64,000 bases of DNA from Cristatella mucedo (GCA_009760855.2 WPIO01000006.1:11047001-11111000), one strand, 5' to 3'. Numbered from the stretch's first letter, positions 22,780 to 34,214 are shown. Made by a program: numbers and translations. Notes: a model not told the origin generated them from the sequence alone.

Positions 22780-24590
22780 GCAAGTGCTTATCTTCCGGCT
22801 CTCTCTATTCTTCTAATAACCGTTTACAACGACAACAGCAGTGGCAAACTCAGTGTCCTGCTACTGCGATGCACAGATCTGTTGCTGCCATGCATAACTA
22901 ACATCATAAATATGTCATTAGCCTCAGGTCAGGTCCCAGCACCTTTCCAAAACGCTGCTGTCAGGCCACTACTTTAGAAACAAACCGTAGACCATAAGAG
23001 CTCAAGTAAATTCCGTCCAATCTACATCCTACCATTCCGATCAAAGACACTGGAACGAGTCGTCGCAGACCAGCTGAACTCGTGTATTGAAACCTTACAA
23101 CTTGCTCGTAAGTTCCAGTCTGGTTTAAGAGTTAATTACTCCACAGAGTCAGCACAGCTTCGGGTGTATAACGCTCATCTTAGAAATGCAGAAGGTATAT
23201 AGGTAGAATCTCTCTGATTGTTTTCCCCTATCATTCGACCGCTTTTAATACTATCGACCACCAAGTCCTTCTCGAGCGCCTCTCATCTCGCCTGGGCATT
23301 GCTAGACTGCACTGAAATTGTTCAGGTCCTGTCTCAGTTAGAGACTCCAGAGTGTTGATGTGAATGGACACAGATCATTCGAGCAACCTCTAAAGTATGA
23401 GGCACCTTAGGGATTTGTGGTTGGTCTTGTTCTTTTCACGGTTTATTTCATCTCCTTCTAGCCGATGTGATTGCTATGCTCAACCTAGACTTTCAATTCC
23501 ATGCAATCGACACTGGGTTGTACCTTTGCTTTGATCTCCCTCAGCCCTCCGATACGTCGATTTTTTCCAGCTCCCGCACATGGATGGCAGAGAACTTTCT
23601 TAAATTGAGTGACGATAAAACCAAAGTACTAGTTACGGGAACACCAAGTGAGATCACAGATTCAGAAATTGTAAAGGTTAGCGCTCACAATCAGCTCTGC
23701 CAGCACATCTCCTATTGAATCTGCACGAAATTAAAGTGTCCTGTTCCAAAGGAATTTTTCATTATATGACCACGTCAGTTTCACAGTCAAGTCTGCCTGC
23801 TTTCAGCTAAATAACATTGCTAAAATTTGGGCGTATTTAGAGAGGAATACCACACCTAGACACTGATACTACATCTAAATTGGCCCATGCATTTTTTATA
23901 TCCCGTCACGGCTTCTGCAACTCGCTGCTTGCTGGTCTACCGGCCTGTGCACTCAGGCGCTTACACTTGGTGCAAAATTCTGCAACTAGGCTTGTTTATC
24001 GTGAGCGTTTTAGTTGCCACATCACACCACTTTTCGCCAACCTGCACTGGCTATGAGTCAAGCAATGCATCGACTTCAAAGTTTTGTCGAGCACTTTTAG
24101 GTCCCTCCATTCTTTGGCTCCAGCCTACATATCAGATCTACTGCCCCACCAGGCTAAGCATCATATCGTCCGTTTTTTCGGAATTGAACTGTCTACCAAT
24201 ACCTCGTCCGAACCCCAAATCCTTTGGAGACCGTGCCTTTAGTTCATATGCCCACAAAGCCCTGAACTCACTCCCGACTGGCATTACCACATCCCTGGAT
24301 TTGACTATATTTCAAAAGAAACTAAAGTGCATCTATTTGAAATAGCATTCAGTAGGTCCATGAGATTTGTCGTTTGTGTGGTTCTGCGTGCTCACACTGT
24401 GACAGCCAATAACCATATTTGCATTCTGACTCGGTGTATGTAAACTCTTGCATTTTTATACTTGTTGTTCATTGAGCATGCTACTACTGACCATTCGATC
24501 AAGCTTCCTCTTTGCAGCAAATGTAAGTGCCTAGAAAGAGATTTAGTTCTCAGAGGGAGCTATACAATGAATTATTATTATTTTTATATT
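22780..24590 (+). mobile_element. long decayed LINE-A
   Basis: Reverse transcriptase blocks occur in order but in shifting frames: LLLPCITNIINMSLASGQV, a degraded SKTLERVVADQLNSCIET, ARKFQSGLRV, a decayed YADD region (FHAIDTGLYLCFDLPQP), WMAENFLKLSDDKTKVLVTG, then the C-terminal region with HALNSLPTGITTS, the 3' region and an ATT tail near 24,575. Several stops and frameshifts show it is non-functional. Confidence 0.85.
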
Positions 24591-24596
24591 CTTATT

Positions 24597-24815
24597 CAGT
24601 GGGTTTTGGCTTGTAACTACCCAGGGAATCCAGCCTCCCGCATTAGAGCAGTGGGCTGTGGGTGGCACCAAGTCTGCCATCAATACTTCCTTATGGTGGT
24701 GTAGACGCCTGAGCTAGGAGGCAAGTCGGCGTCAGCAAGGAGGAGAGTTGGTAGTGTAAACGAAGTTTAAGGATGGGCACAGTGTATATACCAAAATTCA
24801 ACATGGTAATCAGTG
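24597..24815 (+). repeat. dispersed repeat E, copy 2
   Basis: CAGCCTCCCGCATTAGAGCA, GTGGGCTGTGGGTGGCACCA, GCCTGAGCTAGGAGG, AAGTCGGCGTCAGCAAGG, GGGCACAGTG and CCAAAATTCAACATGGTAAT match copy 1. This copy is continuous. Confidence 0.6.
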
Positions 24816-24834
24816 GTACTAAAGAGTAACCCGT

Positions 24835-24930
24835 GAACTCTAACTGTAAAAAATTAAACGGGAATTTCTAAAAGCATAAACCCCTAAATACTGAACCCTA
24901 ATCTCTAAATCATAATAGCTAAAACGAAAT
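24835..24930. repeat. degenerate telomere-like patch
   Basis: Motifs such as AACCCCTAAATACTGAACCC, TAATCTCTAAATC and AGCTAAAACG resemble mutated CCCTAA units, as at 1,376-1,515. It lies immediately after repeat E. Confidence 0.35.
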
Positions 24931-25410
24931 AATCATCTATACAGGTTTTTTTTTATTATGTAACAGGATGGCTCATAGGTATACAATGCATGGAAAGGAA
25001 ATATATTGTATGACAAGCGATAGTGGCAGTTCTCGCTGTGTGCTAGAAGAATGGCAATGAGGCTGAGTGCGGCTGACGTATCTGGCACAGTCAAGCACGA
25101 GCACATCAACTTATGACGGATCAAGCACGACCAACGTTGAACGCAGGTTTGCTACTAGTGGACAGCAGACCCCCGTCCAGAAGGTCGGGCATATTCCACG
25201 AGACAAATAGCCAGTGGAGCGAGAGCGATTCGATTTTAATCGTGAGGAAAGATGGTGAGCCTGTGAGGTGGGCAGCCGGTGAGTTGTCGCCTGGGAGCCG
25301 AACGGAGAAAAACTGCTGAAGCTCGTGCGAAAGCGTGGTGTAAGATGACACGATGGTGGACTGATGGAGGGCTGAGCTGAGAGTCAAGGTCGTACTCGAG
25401 ACAGCCCGTA

Positions 25411-25716
25411 GGAGTGGAGTGCTCAAGGAACGACCTGCTATCGAAATTTGAGGCCAATTATTGCCTGGCAATTTCGTGCCATCGTGGCTTTGCGGCGCTT
25501 AGAATTATCTTGCCTTTCGGAGACGGCTACAACCTGCGGAGGCGGCTACTTGCGGAAGCGGCTACCTGCAAACTTCCCACCGTTGCAATGTTTATAAATA
25601 TGTTTTGCGATATACAACCTCCAAAAATATAACAACGTCAATAATACTGCCGCGATTGTTGCGGTCATAGCAGGATCCGCATTCGTGGGGATGCATGTAA
25701 GTATTCGTTTTATATT
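25411..25716 (+). repeat. 306-bp inverted repeat, arm 1
   Basis: This segment is nearly identical to the reverse complement of 27,234-27,539. Both run from GGAGTGGAGTGCTCAAGGAA to GTAAGTATTCGTTTTATATT, and the few differences include ATATGTTTTG versus ATATTTTTTG. Both arms contain the same open 72-73-codon frame with one residue changed. The outer flanks differ. Confidence 0.95.
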
Positions 25717-25720
25717 ACAA

Positions 25721-25782
<62 letters not shown>

Positions 25783-25937
25783 TAATATATTATAAGTTTT
25801 AGTATTGTATGTAAGTATTCGTTTTATATTACAAGTATATATTTATATATATTATAATATATATCTATATATCTATATATGTTATAATATATTATAAGTA
25901 TTAGTATTGTATGTAAGTATTCATTTTATATTACAAG

Positions 25938-25972
<35 letters not shown>

Positions 25973-26112
25973 ATATTATAAGTATTAGTATTGTATGTAA
26001 GTATTCGTTTTATATTACAAGTATATATTTATATATACTTGTAATATATATATATATATATATTATAATATATTATAAGTATTAGTATTGTATTTAAGTA
26101 TTGGTTTTCCAG
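25698..26112 (+). repeat. AT-rich minisatellite of about 84-112 bp units
   Basis: TGTAAGTATTCGTTTTATAT recurs near 25,698, 25,810, 25,913 (as CATTTTATAT) and 25,997, with a decayed unit near 26,093. Each is followed by ACAAGTATATAT, a (TA)n stretch and ATAAGTATTAGTATTGTAT. The first unit is the end of inverted-repeat arm 1. Confidence 0.85.
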
Positions 26113-26394
26113 CCGCGGTCGTTACCTGCGTTCGGCTCAGCTCACGATGCGTCCGTTCCAGTCGGCTCGTCGTCCCTTGGCTCCAATGAATGCGTCTTTT
26201 CATTCCGCTGCGCTTTCCATGCATACCTGTGCAGGATTTAGTGCGCGTTACTTGCCATCTGTCTTCCTAAGCGGTGGCCGTGAGTTTATTTATGTTTCCT
26301 ACAACATCCAGACCTCAGCGTGGTATTTGTTAGCTATTGCATCCCTGATAGATAGCGTACATGTAACTAGCTCCTTGGCACTGATTCTCTTACA

Positions 26395-26455
26395 GCCAGT
26401 TCTAAAGTGCCTGCATAGAGATTCAGCTCTCTTAGGGTAGTATACAAATTACCTA
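26395..26455 (+). mobile_element. LINE/SINE-2 tail fragment
   Basis: CTAAAGTGCCTGCATAGAGA, TTCAGCTCTCTTAGGGTAGT and ATACAAATTA match the common 3' tail of the LINE-A/C and SINE-2 group. The head is not identifiable. Confidence 0.55.
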
Positions 26456-26501
26456 TTGTTGTTGTTATTATCTTGGCGACTCGCAAGCAACCATGCTATA
26501 A

Positions 26502-26995
26502 TGTAATGTCATGTATCTCCATCTGTAACTCCATAAAGTCATAAAGACTATGTGGGTACTGCACAGGAGAGTTTTGTATAGCACACTCACAGCCTAAGCG
26601 GCTTTCGGTACGCATTCGGTAGCCAACAGACTTCGTCTCACGCCACAGAGAGAGAGGGGGAAGCATAGCAGAGTCAGGAGAGCAGTTGAGGTAGTGAGTA
26701 GCATAGCAGTAGCAGCTTAGGACAGCTGGAAAGAATGTACCATTGTCGGCAGCAGGAGAGTAGTTGTCGTTGCGTAAGAATCGTGGAAGCGAGTTCCACA
26801 GTCTAGGACCTGCAGATTAAAAGTTTCTTTGCCAGAGGTATTTAAGGGGGGGGGTGAATAGTACAAATAACTTATTGTCCCGACAGGACCTGAGGGCACG
26901 AGGAGGCTGAGACTGGTGCAGTAGTTCAGCTAACTATGAAAGAGCCAAGCCGTAGCGGGCCTTGTGGGTCAGCGTAAGAACTTTATAGAAATCCC
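26502..26995 (-). mobile_element. LINE-B 3' portion, reverse
   Basis: The tail TAATGTAATGTCATG is at the left, then TCTGTAACTCCATAAAGTCA, the reversed CACTCACAGCCTAAGCGGCT, and coding remnants of the SxGPxLWNSLP and LHQ regions up to GTCAGCGTAAGAACTTTATA. A G-run near 26,845 and small indels break the frame. Confidence 0.8.
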
Positions 26996-27162
26996 TTGGA
27001 TGATATAGCAGATTTTCGAACAATTAAACAGAGGTAGGATATAGTGGATGGATTAGAAAATCTATCCCACGGCTAGAATGAAACCACTTCATCCGCCTTA
27101 TCACAACACCTCTGACAGAATGCTCACCTGCTTGCTTTTCTCTGATCCTTCGTCCTCGATGT

Positions 27163-27230
27163 CTGTATTGAACTTGTCGATAAATTGTTCTCCTGTTTAA
27201 AAAAAAGACCACTCATCCTCTATACGCTGT
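27163..27230 (+). repeat. 68-bp direct repeat, left copy
   Basis: It starts CTGTATTGAACTTGTCGATA and ends CATCCTCTATACGCTGT. It matches 27,542-27,609 with one difference (GATA versus AATA). It sits 3 bp outside the left edge of the 306-bp arm 2. Confidence 0.95.
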
Positions 27231-27233
27231 GGA

Positions 27234-27539
27234 AATATAAAACGAATACTTACATGCATCCCCACGAATGCGGATCCTGCTATGACCGCAACAATCGCGG
27301 CAGTATTATTGACGTTGTTATATTTTTGGAGGTTGTATATCGCAAAAAATATTTATAAACATTGCAACGGTGGGAAGTTTGCAGGTAGCCGCTTCCGCAA
27401 GTAGCCGCCTCCGCAGGTTGTAGCCGTCTCCGAAAGGCAAGATAATTCTAAGCGCCGCAAAGCCACGATGGCACGAAATTGCCAGGCAATAATTGGCCTC
27501 AAATTTCGATAGCAGGTCGTTCCTTGAGCACTCCACTCC
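27234..27539 (-). repeat. 306-bp inverted repeat, arm 2
   Basis: This is the near-perfect reverse complement of 25,411-25,716. Unlike arm 1 it is flanked by the 68-bp direct repeat, only 2-3 bp away on each side. Confidence 0.95.
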
Positions 27540-27541
27540 GA

Positions 27542-27609
27542 CTGTATTGAACTTGTCAATAAATTGTTCTCCTGTTTAAAAAAAAGACCACTCATCCTCT
27601 ATACGCTGT
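27542..27609 (+). repeat. 68-bp direct repeat, right copy
   Basis: Second copy of the repeat at 27,163-27,230, bordering arm 2 on the right. Confidence 0.95.
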
Positions 27610-28367
27610 TGAAGCTGTTCTCCGTATGGAAGGGAATTGACGTGTTGCTACCCACATGTTACGTATGAATACATGCATGTGAGTAGTCGCATACCGGGAT
27701 ATCAAATCAACAACACGACAGGCAGTGTATTGTAAACCACAGGAAGCCACATAGAAACTATTTGGCCACGGTGACCGACCCTAGCTCGGGAGAATATTAA
27801 AGTCTACAATTGGTTTCGCTATTCTTCGGCGACTTCCGTCAGCGTAGTACGCTGTCACGGTACAGCGGACTCAACACCGTCATAAACAATATTTTATAAA
27901 ACGTCTCTTGTTGCCGCTAAAGTACCTTTCTCACTGAAAAAGTGATTGTCAGGGCACTCATTAAAAGACTACCATGCATTGTGAGAAATTAAATAGCTCT
28001 CGTCCAGTCCATCTTATATTATTCTTATCCGAGACACTTGAAAATGAACTTGGCGGCCCAGCGGCAATAAGACTACATCAGTTTATCAGATCTTGCTAGC
28101 AAACCCCAATCCAGATTTAGTGCTAACCATTCGACAGAAACTGGGCTGCTTCGGGCTCACAGTGACATAAGCTGATGAGGGTAGGGCGAATGTTCTGGTT
28201 TTCCTGTATCTCCCAGCAACAGTTGAACAGATCAGTCTGGGTCGCATTTAAATCTGCCGTGGTATTTATGTGATACCGTGGCTCCGACCGTGGTAGATTT
28301 AGGAGTCCCATGGAAGCACAAGCGTGGACATTGGCGGTAGGAGAGACACTCTTGATTTCTCGTAAAG

Positions 28368-28368
28368 C

Positions 28369-28432
<64 letters not shown>
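28368..28432. repeat. (TA)n microsatellite
   Basis: About 32 TA units, immediately before the left arm of the 150-bp inverted repeat. Confidence 0.95.
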
Positions 28433-28438
<6 letters not shown>

Positions 28439-28580
28439 GAATAATAGAATAATAGGTTGTGCACATAGTTCCAAAAGAGAAATAAATGCCTATATCCATG
28501 CGCCTTGTAACTTCCTGCATGAAAATTATAACCAACGATTAATGACAGGCTCAGTATCATGCTTAGACAAGTATTTAAAA
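28431..28580 (+). repeat. 150-bp inverted repeat, left arm
   Basis: It pairs with 28,853-29,000. Shared core on plus: GTTCCAAAAGAGAAATAAAT, CGCCTTGTAACTTCCTGCAT, GAAAATTATAACCAACGATT, ATGCTTAGACAAGTATTTAA. I estimate roughly 88-90 percent identity by eye. Confidence 0.85.
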
Positions 28581-28852
28581 TTATAGTCTAGAATTTGCCT
28601 CTAGTTACTATTACTGCCTGCCATAGCGTCACTAGTATGTCTCGGCTAAATAAAGCATCTGCTCCTATCAGCCTTCCTTTCGCTGCATGGACATTTTTTC
28701 TTTTTTTAAATCTTTTTTGTTCCTGCGTACTTTTACGTGCTAACCAATGAGTGATTCGGTCAATGCTGCTTGCCGGAGGTTCTACAAGCCGGCGGCCCTG
28801 AACTTCTTCGATTGTGCTTTAGCATGCTAGTCTAAATACGATACTCCTTAGG

Positions 28853-29000
28853 TTTTAAATACTTGTCTAAGCATGATGCCGAGCCTGTCATTAATCATTG
28901 GTTATAATTTTCATGCAGGAAGTTACAAGGCACATGGATATATACACTTATTTATCTTTTGGAACTATGTGTACAATCTAATATTCTTATTATTATTTTT
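28853..29000 (-). repeat. 150-bp inverted repeat, right arm
   Basis: Reverse-complement partner of 28,431-28,580: TTTTAAATACTTGTCTAAGC, TGTCATTAATCATTGGTTAT, TTTTCATGCAGGAAGTTACA, TTTTGGAACTATGTGTACAA. The spacer of about 272 bp shows no recognisable family. Confidence 0.85.
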
Positions 29001-30194
29001 ATTAAATCACAGTCGATCGCTTCTCAGTAGGCAAGACTACCGGCACAGAAACAAGCCTACGAAAAGGAGGCATCGGTGCTCTTCGCCTAGGTTTCGTGGG
29101 CAACGACTTACATTTCCCATGCTGCTCTATGGCTGGCGCCTGCATTCGTGATGTTAAGTGCTGAGTAAATGGAGAAGAGAAGTCTATTCGAAAATAGCCC
29201 GGAGGCTGCCAAGCGTCTAGTGGGCTGCATAGCTCAGACACGGCGAGTCCGGGAAAAGTTAACGGACTCCCTTATCTCGCTAGTCGCAATAATTCGCTGT
29301 CTGTCATGGCCATAACCGAAATATTTTGCAAAATTGTCTTGTACGGCGATGGGTATCATCTATATTATGCAGGGAAAAATCAATTGCCTCGTCGGGTAAT
29401 GCACTAGCTATTAGTGCTGCCTATATTCTGACGACGTGTACCCATATATCCATTAAGTTCACCAGTCGCGAAAACCTGACAATAGGCTGAGACGATACTA
29501 CATGTGGAGATTCTTGTTGGTCGACTAACTGCTGGCAGATTTAAATGGCAATAGAACAGACTGTATTTATGCCCAAATATGTAGCCCACGACAAGATCAG
29601 AGAATTAATCCCTAAAGTAGCATACCCACTGGACATTGTCTTAAACTTCTTCTCATAATCTAAAATGACTTTTACCCTTAGAACCCGACTTTCCTCATTC
29701 TTACATACTCGCATTGGCAGAGTGCGACCATATAATGTATCGCTAGTCTCAGGTTTTGTCCTTATCGGGTTTAAGGATATGGAGACTACAGTCAGAGGTC
29801 TTAGAAATTCTATTGACCGTACGCCAGAAGAATTTTGTAAATTTCACCAGCTCCAGCTATTTTTTCGTAACACGAATAACGCCAGAAAGGCTAAAGACTT
29901 GTGTAAAAGCATAAATCCTCGCAAGTCCTCGTCAGAATTAGATCTCTTCAGTCTAAAGAACTGACATTACCGCTGGCGCATAAAGATAGTGCCAGGGTTA
30001 GGGAACCAGTGGAAGTTTTAACGTACTAGTTCCGCTGAATCTCTCAGCAGCTTGCTGTTTAGCAGCCAACCAACTGGCATCAGGGTGGCAGCAGGGTGGC
30101 TGCTGTGCTGACTGTGGCGATCCCTCAGCCTCGCCATGTATGAAGATAATGTGCGATCGCACCGGAGGTGAAAACCACCGTGCTGCAAAGGGCT
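29001..30194. other. unassigned sequence
   Basis: A plus-strand frame at 29,665-29,964 (99 codons) is open. I recognise no domain in it and see no convincing exon borders. Otherwise nothing. Confidence 0.3.
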
Positions 30195-30395
30195 TGATAA
30201 TAAAAATATTATTAATACACTTGATATAGCACGCCCAAGGAACTCAATCTCTTTCTTGGCACTTTACATTTGCTGCAAAGGAAGCGCGATCGAGTAGTTA
30301 GTGGTAGCATGCTCAATAAACAACAAAAATAACATGGTTAGGGGAGAAATGCACAGGGTCAGCATGCAAGTATGGTTAGTGGCAGCATGAAGGCG
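30195..30395 (-). mobile_element. LINE-A 3' fragment
   Basis: AATACACTTGATATAGCACG, ACTCAATCTCTTTCTTGGCA, CTTTACATTTGCTGCAAAGG and TCAGCATGCAAGTATGGTTA are the reversed LINE-A 3' end. Confidence 0.8.
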
Positions 30396-31194
30396 GCATT
30401 GTATATAGGACTAAAACCCGGTCGGTGTTTGCTCTGCGCTAGTGCTCTGCGTCGATACAATAATGCACCTGTGTAGTTTGCTAGGACTCCATTCATTTTA
30501 CAGCCCACCGACGTCAGCTTTCGACACCATACATAACTGAATCTCCTCAAGTGCCCGCTGGCTCTAATGAGTAACGCTGGCGTAGCAGTGCAGTGGTCAA
30601 GGTTCTGCCTAGGTCAAGGCTCGATCTAGGTCAAGGCCATATCTAGGTTCGATAATAATAGCATAGATGTCACCTTCGAGCGGCCATGCCATGAGCATTT
30701 AAAGTATGGGGTATTCTAGATATCTGTTCTTGGACCACTTCTTTTGGCACTGTAGAGCGTCTTGCCGATATAGCCGCCAGGCAGAGCCCGTGTTTTACTT
30801 ACCTGCTGCATCCATGCTGCTCTGGCCTTTCTCTGCCCTCCGCCAATTAAAACTCTCCCGACAGGCTTTCAGCTATTACCATCAACATTCGCACTTACAT
30901 GCATGAACATTTAAAGAATTGAGTAAATATAAAATAGATCAGTACTCATTTAGAAGTAAAGTTTCACTGAGAAATTAGTAAACCTCATTCTTAATATTTT
31001 CTTGGCCAGTGCATCTCCTTACAGCCTCTGCACGGAATCTAAGTATGGCGATCCGAACAGACCTCTGGCTACATGACCAAGTCGGCTGCACAGCTAAGTC
31101 CAAAACTTTGGGCATTATTTGAGAAGGATAGCACAGCCAATCTCGTGCCTACTTTGTTCCATCACACCCAGACCTTTTGAATTCTTTCATTGAT
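30396..31194. other. unassigned sequence
   Basis: No gene or repeat family recognised. Three GGTCAAGG-type repeats occur near 30,597-30,640. Confidence 0.35.
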
Positions 31195-31250
31195 AGCCCT
31201 TGTGCCTATGCAGCAGTAATAAATAATATTAACAATAAAATGACAGAGTG

Positions 31251-31330
<80 letters not shown>
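31251..31330 (+). repeat. (GA)n microsatellite inside LINE-G tail
   Basis: About 38 GA units replace the short AGAGA of the normal LINE tail box, between TGCCA and GCTCAATTTCTATCCAGGCG. Confidence 0.9.
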
Positions 31331-31331
<1 letters not shown>

Positions 31332-31792
31332 CAATTTCTATCCAGGCGCTTCGAAGTTTGATGCGAAAGAATCAACAGCCAAGGGCTCAGGAAATGCACG
31401 GCCTCGTGCCTGGAAAAGCGTGCACAAGAAAGCATATCGAAAGAAAGCGTATCGTGCTTAAGCCAGCAGGCTAAATGTCGCAGGAAGACAGTCGGGGCCC
31501 ACTGACAGTTGGACCTCAGGCGAGTCGCACTAACTGAATCCTGCACGTGTAAGAACTCGAAGCGCAGAGGAACAAAGAGTAGTTCACTCGTGCGAAAAAG
31601 AAAGCTGAGCGAAACAGATTCATCTTTGGCTGGCACTTTTATGACGATTCGAACTTATCAGGGATAGCAACCGCGGCTTGACGCGAGTTCCAGAATTTCG
31701 GTGCGCCCGAAAGGAAGACCCATTCGCCGAATGGCATCAATCTAGTGCGAAGTACTGCGAAGACGTTCGGAAGCTGAGGAGACGGCGGGGGC

Positions 31793-31795
<3 letters not shown>

Positions 31796-31833
<38 letters not shown>
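31796..31833 (+). repeat. (GA)n microsatellite
   Basis: About 18 GA units in the coding remnant of LINE-G. It encodes a Ser-Leu run on minus. Confidence 0.9.
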
Positions 31834-31835
<2 letters not shown>

Positions 31836-32223
31836 ATCGGAGAAGCGACATGAGGTGAGATACTTACTGTACCAGTGCGAGCCGCCTGTGAGCCGCCGGA
31901 CAGTGGATCGTGAAATCGATTCCCTCTTCTCAATAGAGAGGAGTTGCAGTTAAACCAGACGCGACTACCAACGGCCGACTCGATCGCTGACATATATCTG
32001 CGAGCGAACAAACTTGGCGACTCGTCTCTCAGACATCGATGTCGACGATGTCGGCGATGCTCTAGATAGATGAAAGTAAGCCAACTGTACAGTTGCTGCA
32101 GTGTGCATTGCGAATGTCGGAAGTTACTTCAGCAATAATGGATAGGTGCTACAGGCGTTGGCGTGGCGCGAGACAGAAGTTGGAAGGCAATCGACGGTGA
32201 TTACGACTGAAAGCTTGCAGCGG

Positions 32224-32395
32224 TTGGGCCGCAATAGCCCAGGATGTAAGATGCTCGCACTTCACGACCGAGGCCTTAGGTTCGAAGCCTGCAGCGGGCG
32301 ATCGTTTATTTCAAGCTGCAAGTGGTGGCGACAGCCGTTGTGGCTCTTCGGACGCTATAAAAATGAGGCTGTTAAATCAGCCAACATTTTTTATT
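32224..32395 (+). mobile_element. SINE-1 copy
   Basis: TTGGGCCGCAATAGCCCAGG, TTCACGACCGAGGCCTTAGG, TTCGAAGCCTGCAGCGGGCG, GTGGCGACAGCCGTTGTGGC, GCTGTTAAATCAGCC. The head carries the same GGCCG-AATAGCCCAG variant as the copy at 2,885, which may mark a subfamily. Confidence 0.8.
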
Positions 32396-34214
32396 GGTTG
32401 CAGAGCTGTGCCATGTGCGCCTGCTGCTTATGATCTTGTAATCGGGGAAATGCCCGGTCACTAATGTATGCTTCACATTCGGCCAATAGTTACAGCTGGA
32501 AGCGTCAGACCACTAATATACGCTATATTTCCTGCCGTAGCGACTGTGATTCATCGAGCTCTCGTATATGTACGCGCTGAGAGAAATAAATATTGCAGTC
32601 TCGTTTACCGCTCACGTCCTCGTTGTGTTTCCGAGAGACTCCACTAGAACTGCCGCCTCCGGAGCCACAGTAACACAACAATTGTGCTGCTCCACCGACA
32701 ATGTCACAACCGCAACACCACACTACTTATTAACAAAATACGCTGGCTCCCTATCGAGCCAGGTTCACTTTGTGGTATTTTCCTTCACTCGTTTCGACAT
32801 ACGCATCTCAAATACTTGCTCTCAATTTTCTTCGTGACGCTTGCTCTTCTGACTGTAGTCGCTTAGCCGTGCCTTTTAATAACTTCAAATTCTTTGCACA
32901 TCGAGCTCCTTTATTTCTTATGCGCGCAAAACAAGCGTAGAACTCACCAAGGACTGCCATCATCCCATCATCTCTCCGAACTAAATTCCCTGCTTTGGGA
33001 CATTTAAACAGAAAGCCAAAAGTTGACCTGTTCCTCGAAGCATTTGCTCTAAGTGAATTGTTCCCAGTGTGATTAAGCGTACTAAATTTTCGCAAGCTGT
33101 TTTTTCGTGTATCAATTTATATGATCCCGATTTAGTGCATATATGCTCACATTTCAGTGCATGCGCAACGTTTAGAAACATTTCTTTCTCAAAGGATGCT
33201 TAACCCTTGTATGATTATTGTTAAGTGCAAACCATGCAGGGAGCATGATAGCATTTCGAAGTCATTGCTAAGAGCTTTCTTCATCCAGCCCTTTCCTCTC
33301 GCTATTCAACTTCACAATTCCAAAGAATGCGGAAGTGCAGTGATCGCTCGCCAAGAGTGACCGATCTAAGGTAGGAAGCCGAACAGCGAAATAGAACTGC
33401 ACATATTTGGCCCATGTTGGATCCGCTGTACAGAGTGACGGCGTACTACGTCGGTGAAAGTCAACGAAGGAGAAGAGCGGAACCAAAAATACCCTTTAAG
33501 ATTCTCCGGGGCTAGGATCGATTGTAGCGATCTTTGGCTTCGGCGTGGCTTCCTACGATTGTTAAAACACGGCATGAACTGTATGTACTTGGCACCTCAG
33601 TAGCGCATCTACACTTAACATGACTGCATGATGTATTTGAAGTCTCTATTTAAATTTTGTGCATCAAGCTTCCAGCGAGGTAATTAGTTTACTATGATCT
33701 CCGTCAAAGAAACAATACAAGCGATCGTCTAGCAGAGCATCTCATTATTGCAGTGAACAAATAATCTCAAAGTATAACGCACGGTTTGCACTTGCAAAGG
33801 TTAGCTCATTCAGCAGCCTCGTTTCGATGGTGGCAGAAGAGTTGTAGTTGTAGTTCGATTGCATGCAGGCTGTTACCGCTCCTTTCCTCAACAGCTGGTG
33901 GGAGCATCCCCGAGAGACCGACCTGTGCACAGCTGTGATCAGCTTCTAATGAGGCGTTGACACAGGCCGATAACCCGCTGGCGAACAGATGGTAGATTCA
34001 CCATCGGGGTCGGCCCAGGGACAGCTGGAGTCGAGGAGAGGAGACTCGAGGATGACAAGGGGCCGAAGGCAGTCGTGCGTCTTGCTGCTCCGTGCCTTGT
34101 GCAATAAACCGTAGGCGTTGTTTATCGGCTGGCTCTCGGATGGGCGAACCAAACTACACTAGTCGCTTTCAATTATCTGCAGTTCGCGATAGAAGAATTG
34201 TACCCTAGAGTAGG
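32396..34214. other. unassigned sequence
   Basis: No supported gene. The stretch 33,808-33,860 (AGCAGCCTCGTTTCGATGGT) may be a badly decayed reversed SINE-1 end. Several frames of 60-95 codons lack features. Confidence 0.3.

Larger units (their letters stand above)
31195..31860 (-). mobile_element. LINE-G (L2-like) C-terminus and tail with GA expansions
   Basis: On minus, a frame ending at 31,639 reads RTRLMPFGEWVFLSGAPKFW followed by NSRQ, the characteristic C-terminal block of L2/CR1-like ORF2 (usually ...FGERAFSxxAPKxWNSLP). The 3' region ends with GAAGCGCCTGGATAGAAATT, GAGCTC, a large (TC)n, TTGGCACTCTGTCA and an ATT-rich tail. Two GA/TC microsatellites lie inside the element, one in the coding part and one in the conserved tail. 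Confidence 0.65.

Noticed and set aside
25414-25632. 72-codon open frame present in both 306-bp arms
   Set aside because: Conservation between arms is explained by recent duplication; it shows no domain, and its presence in both arms is not evidence of selection.
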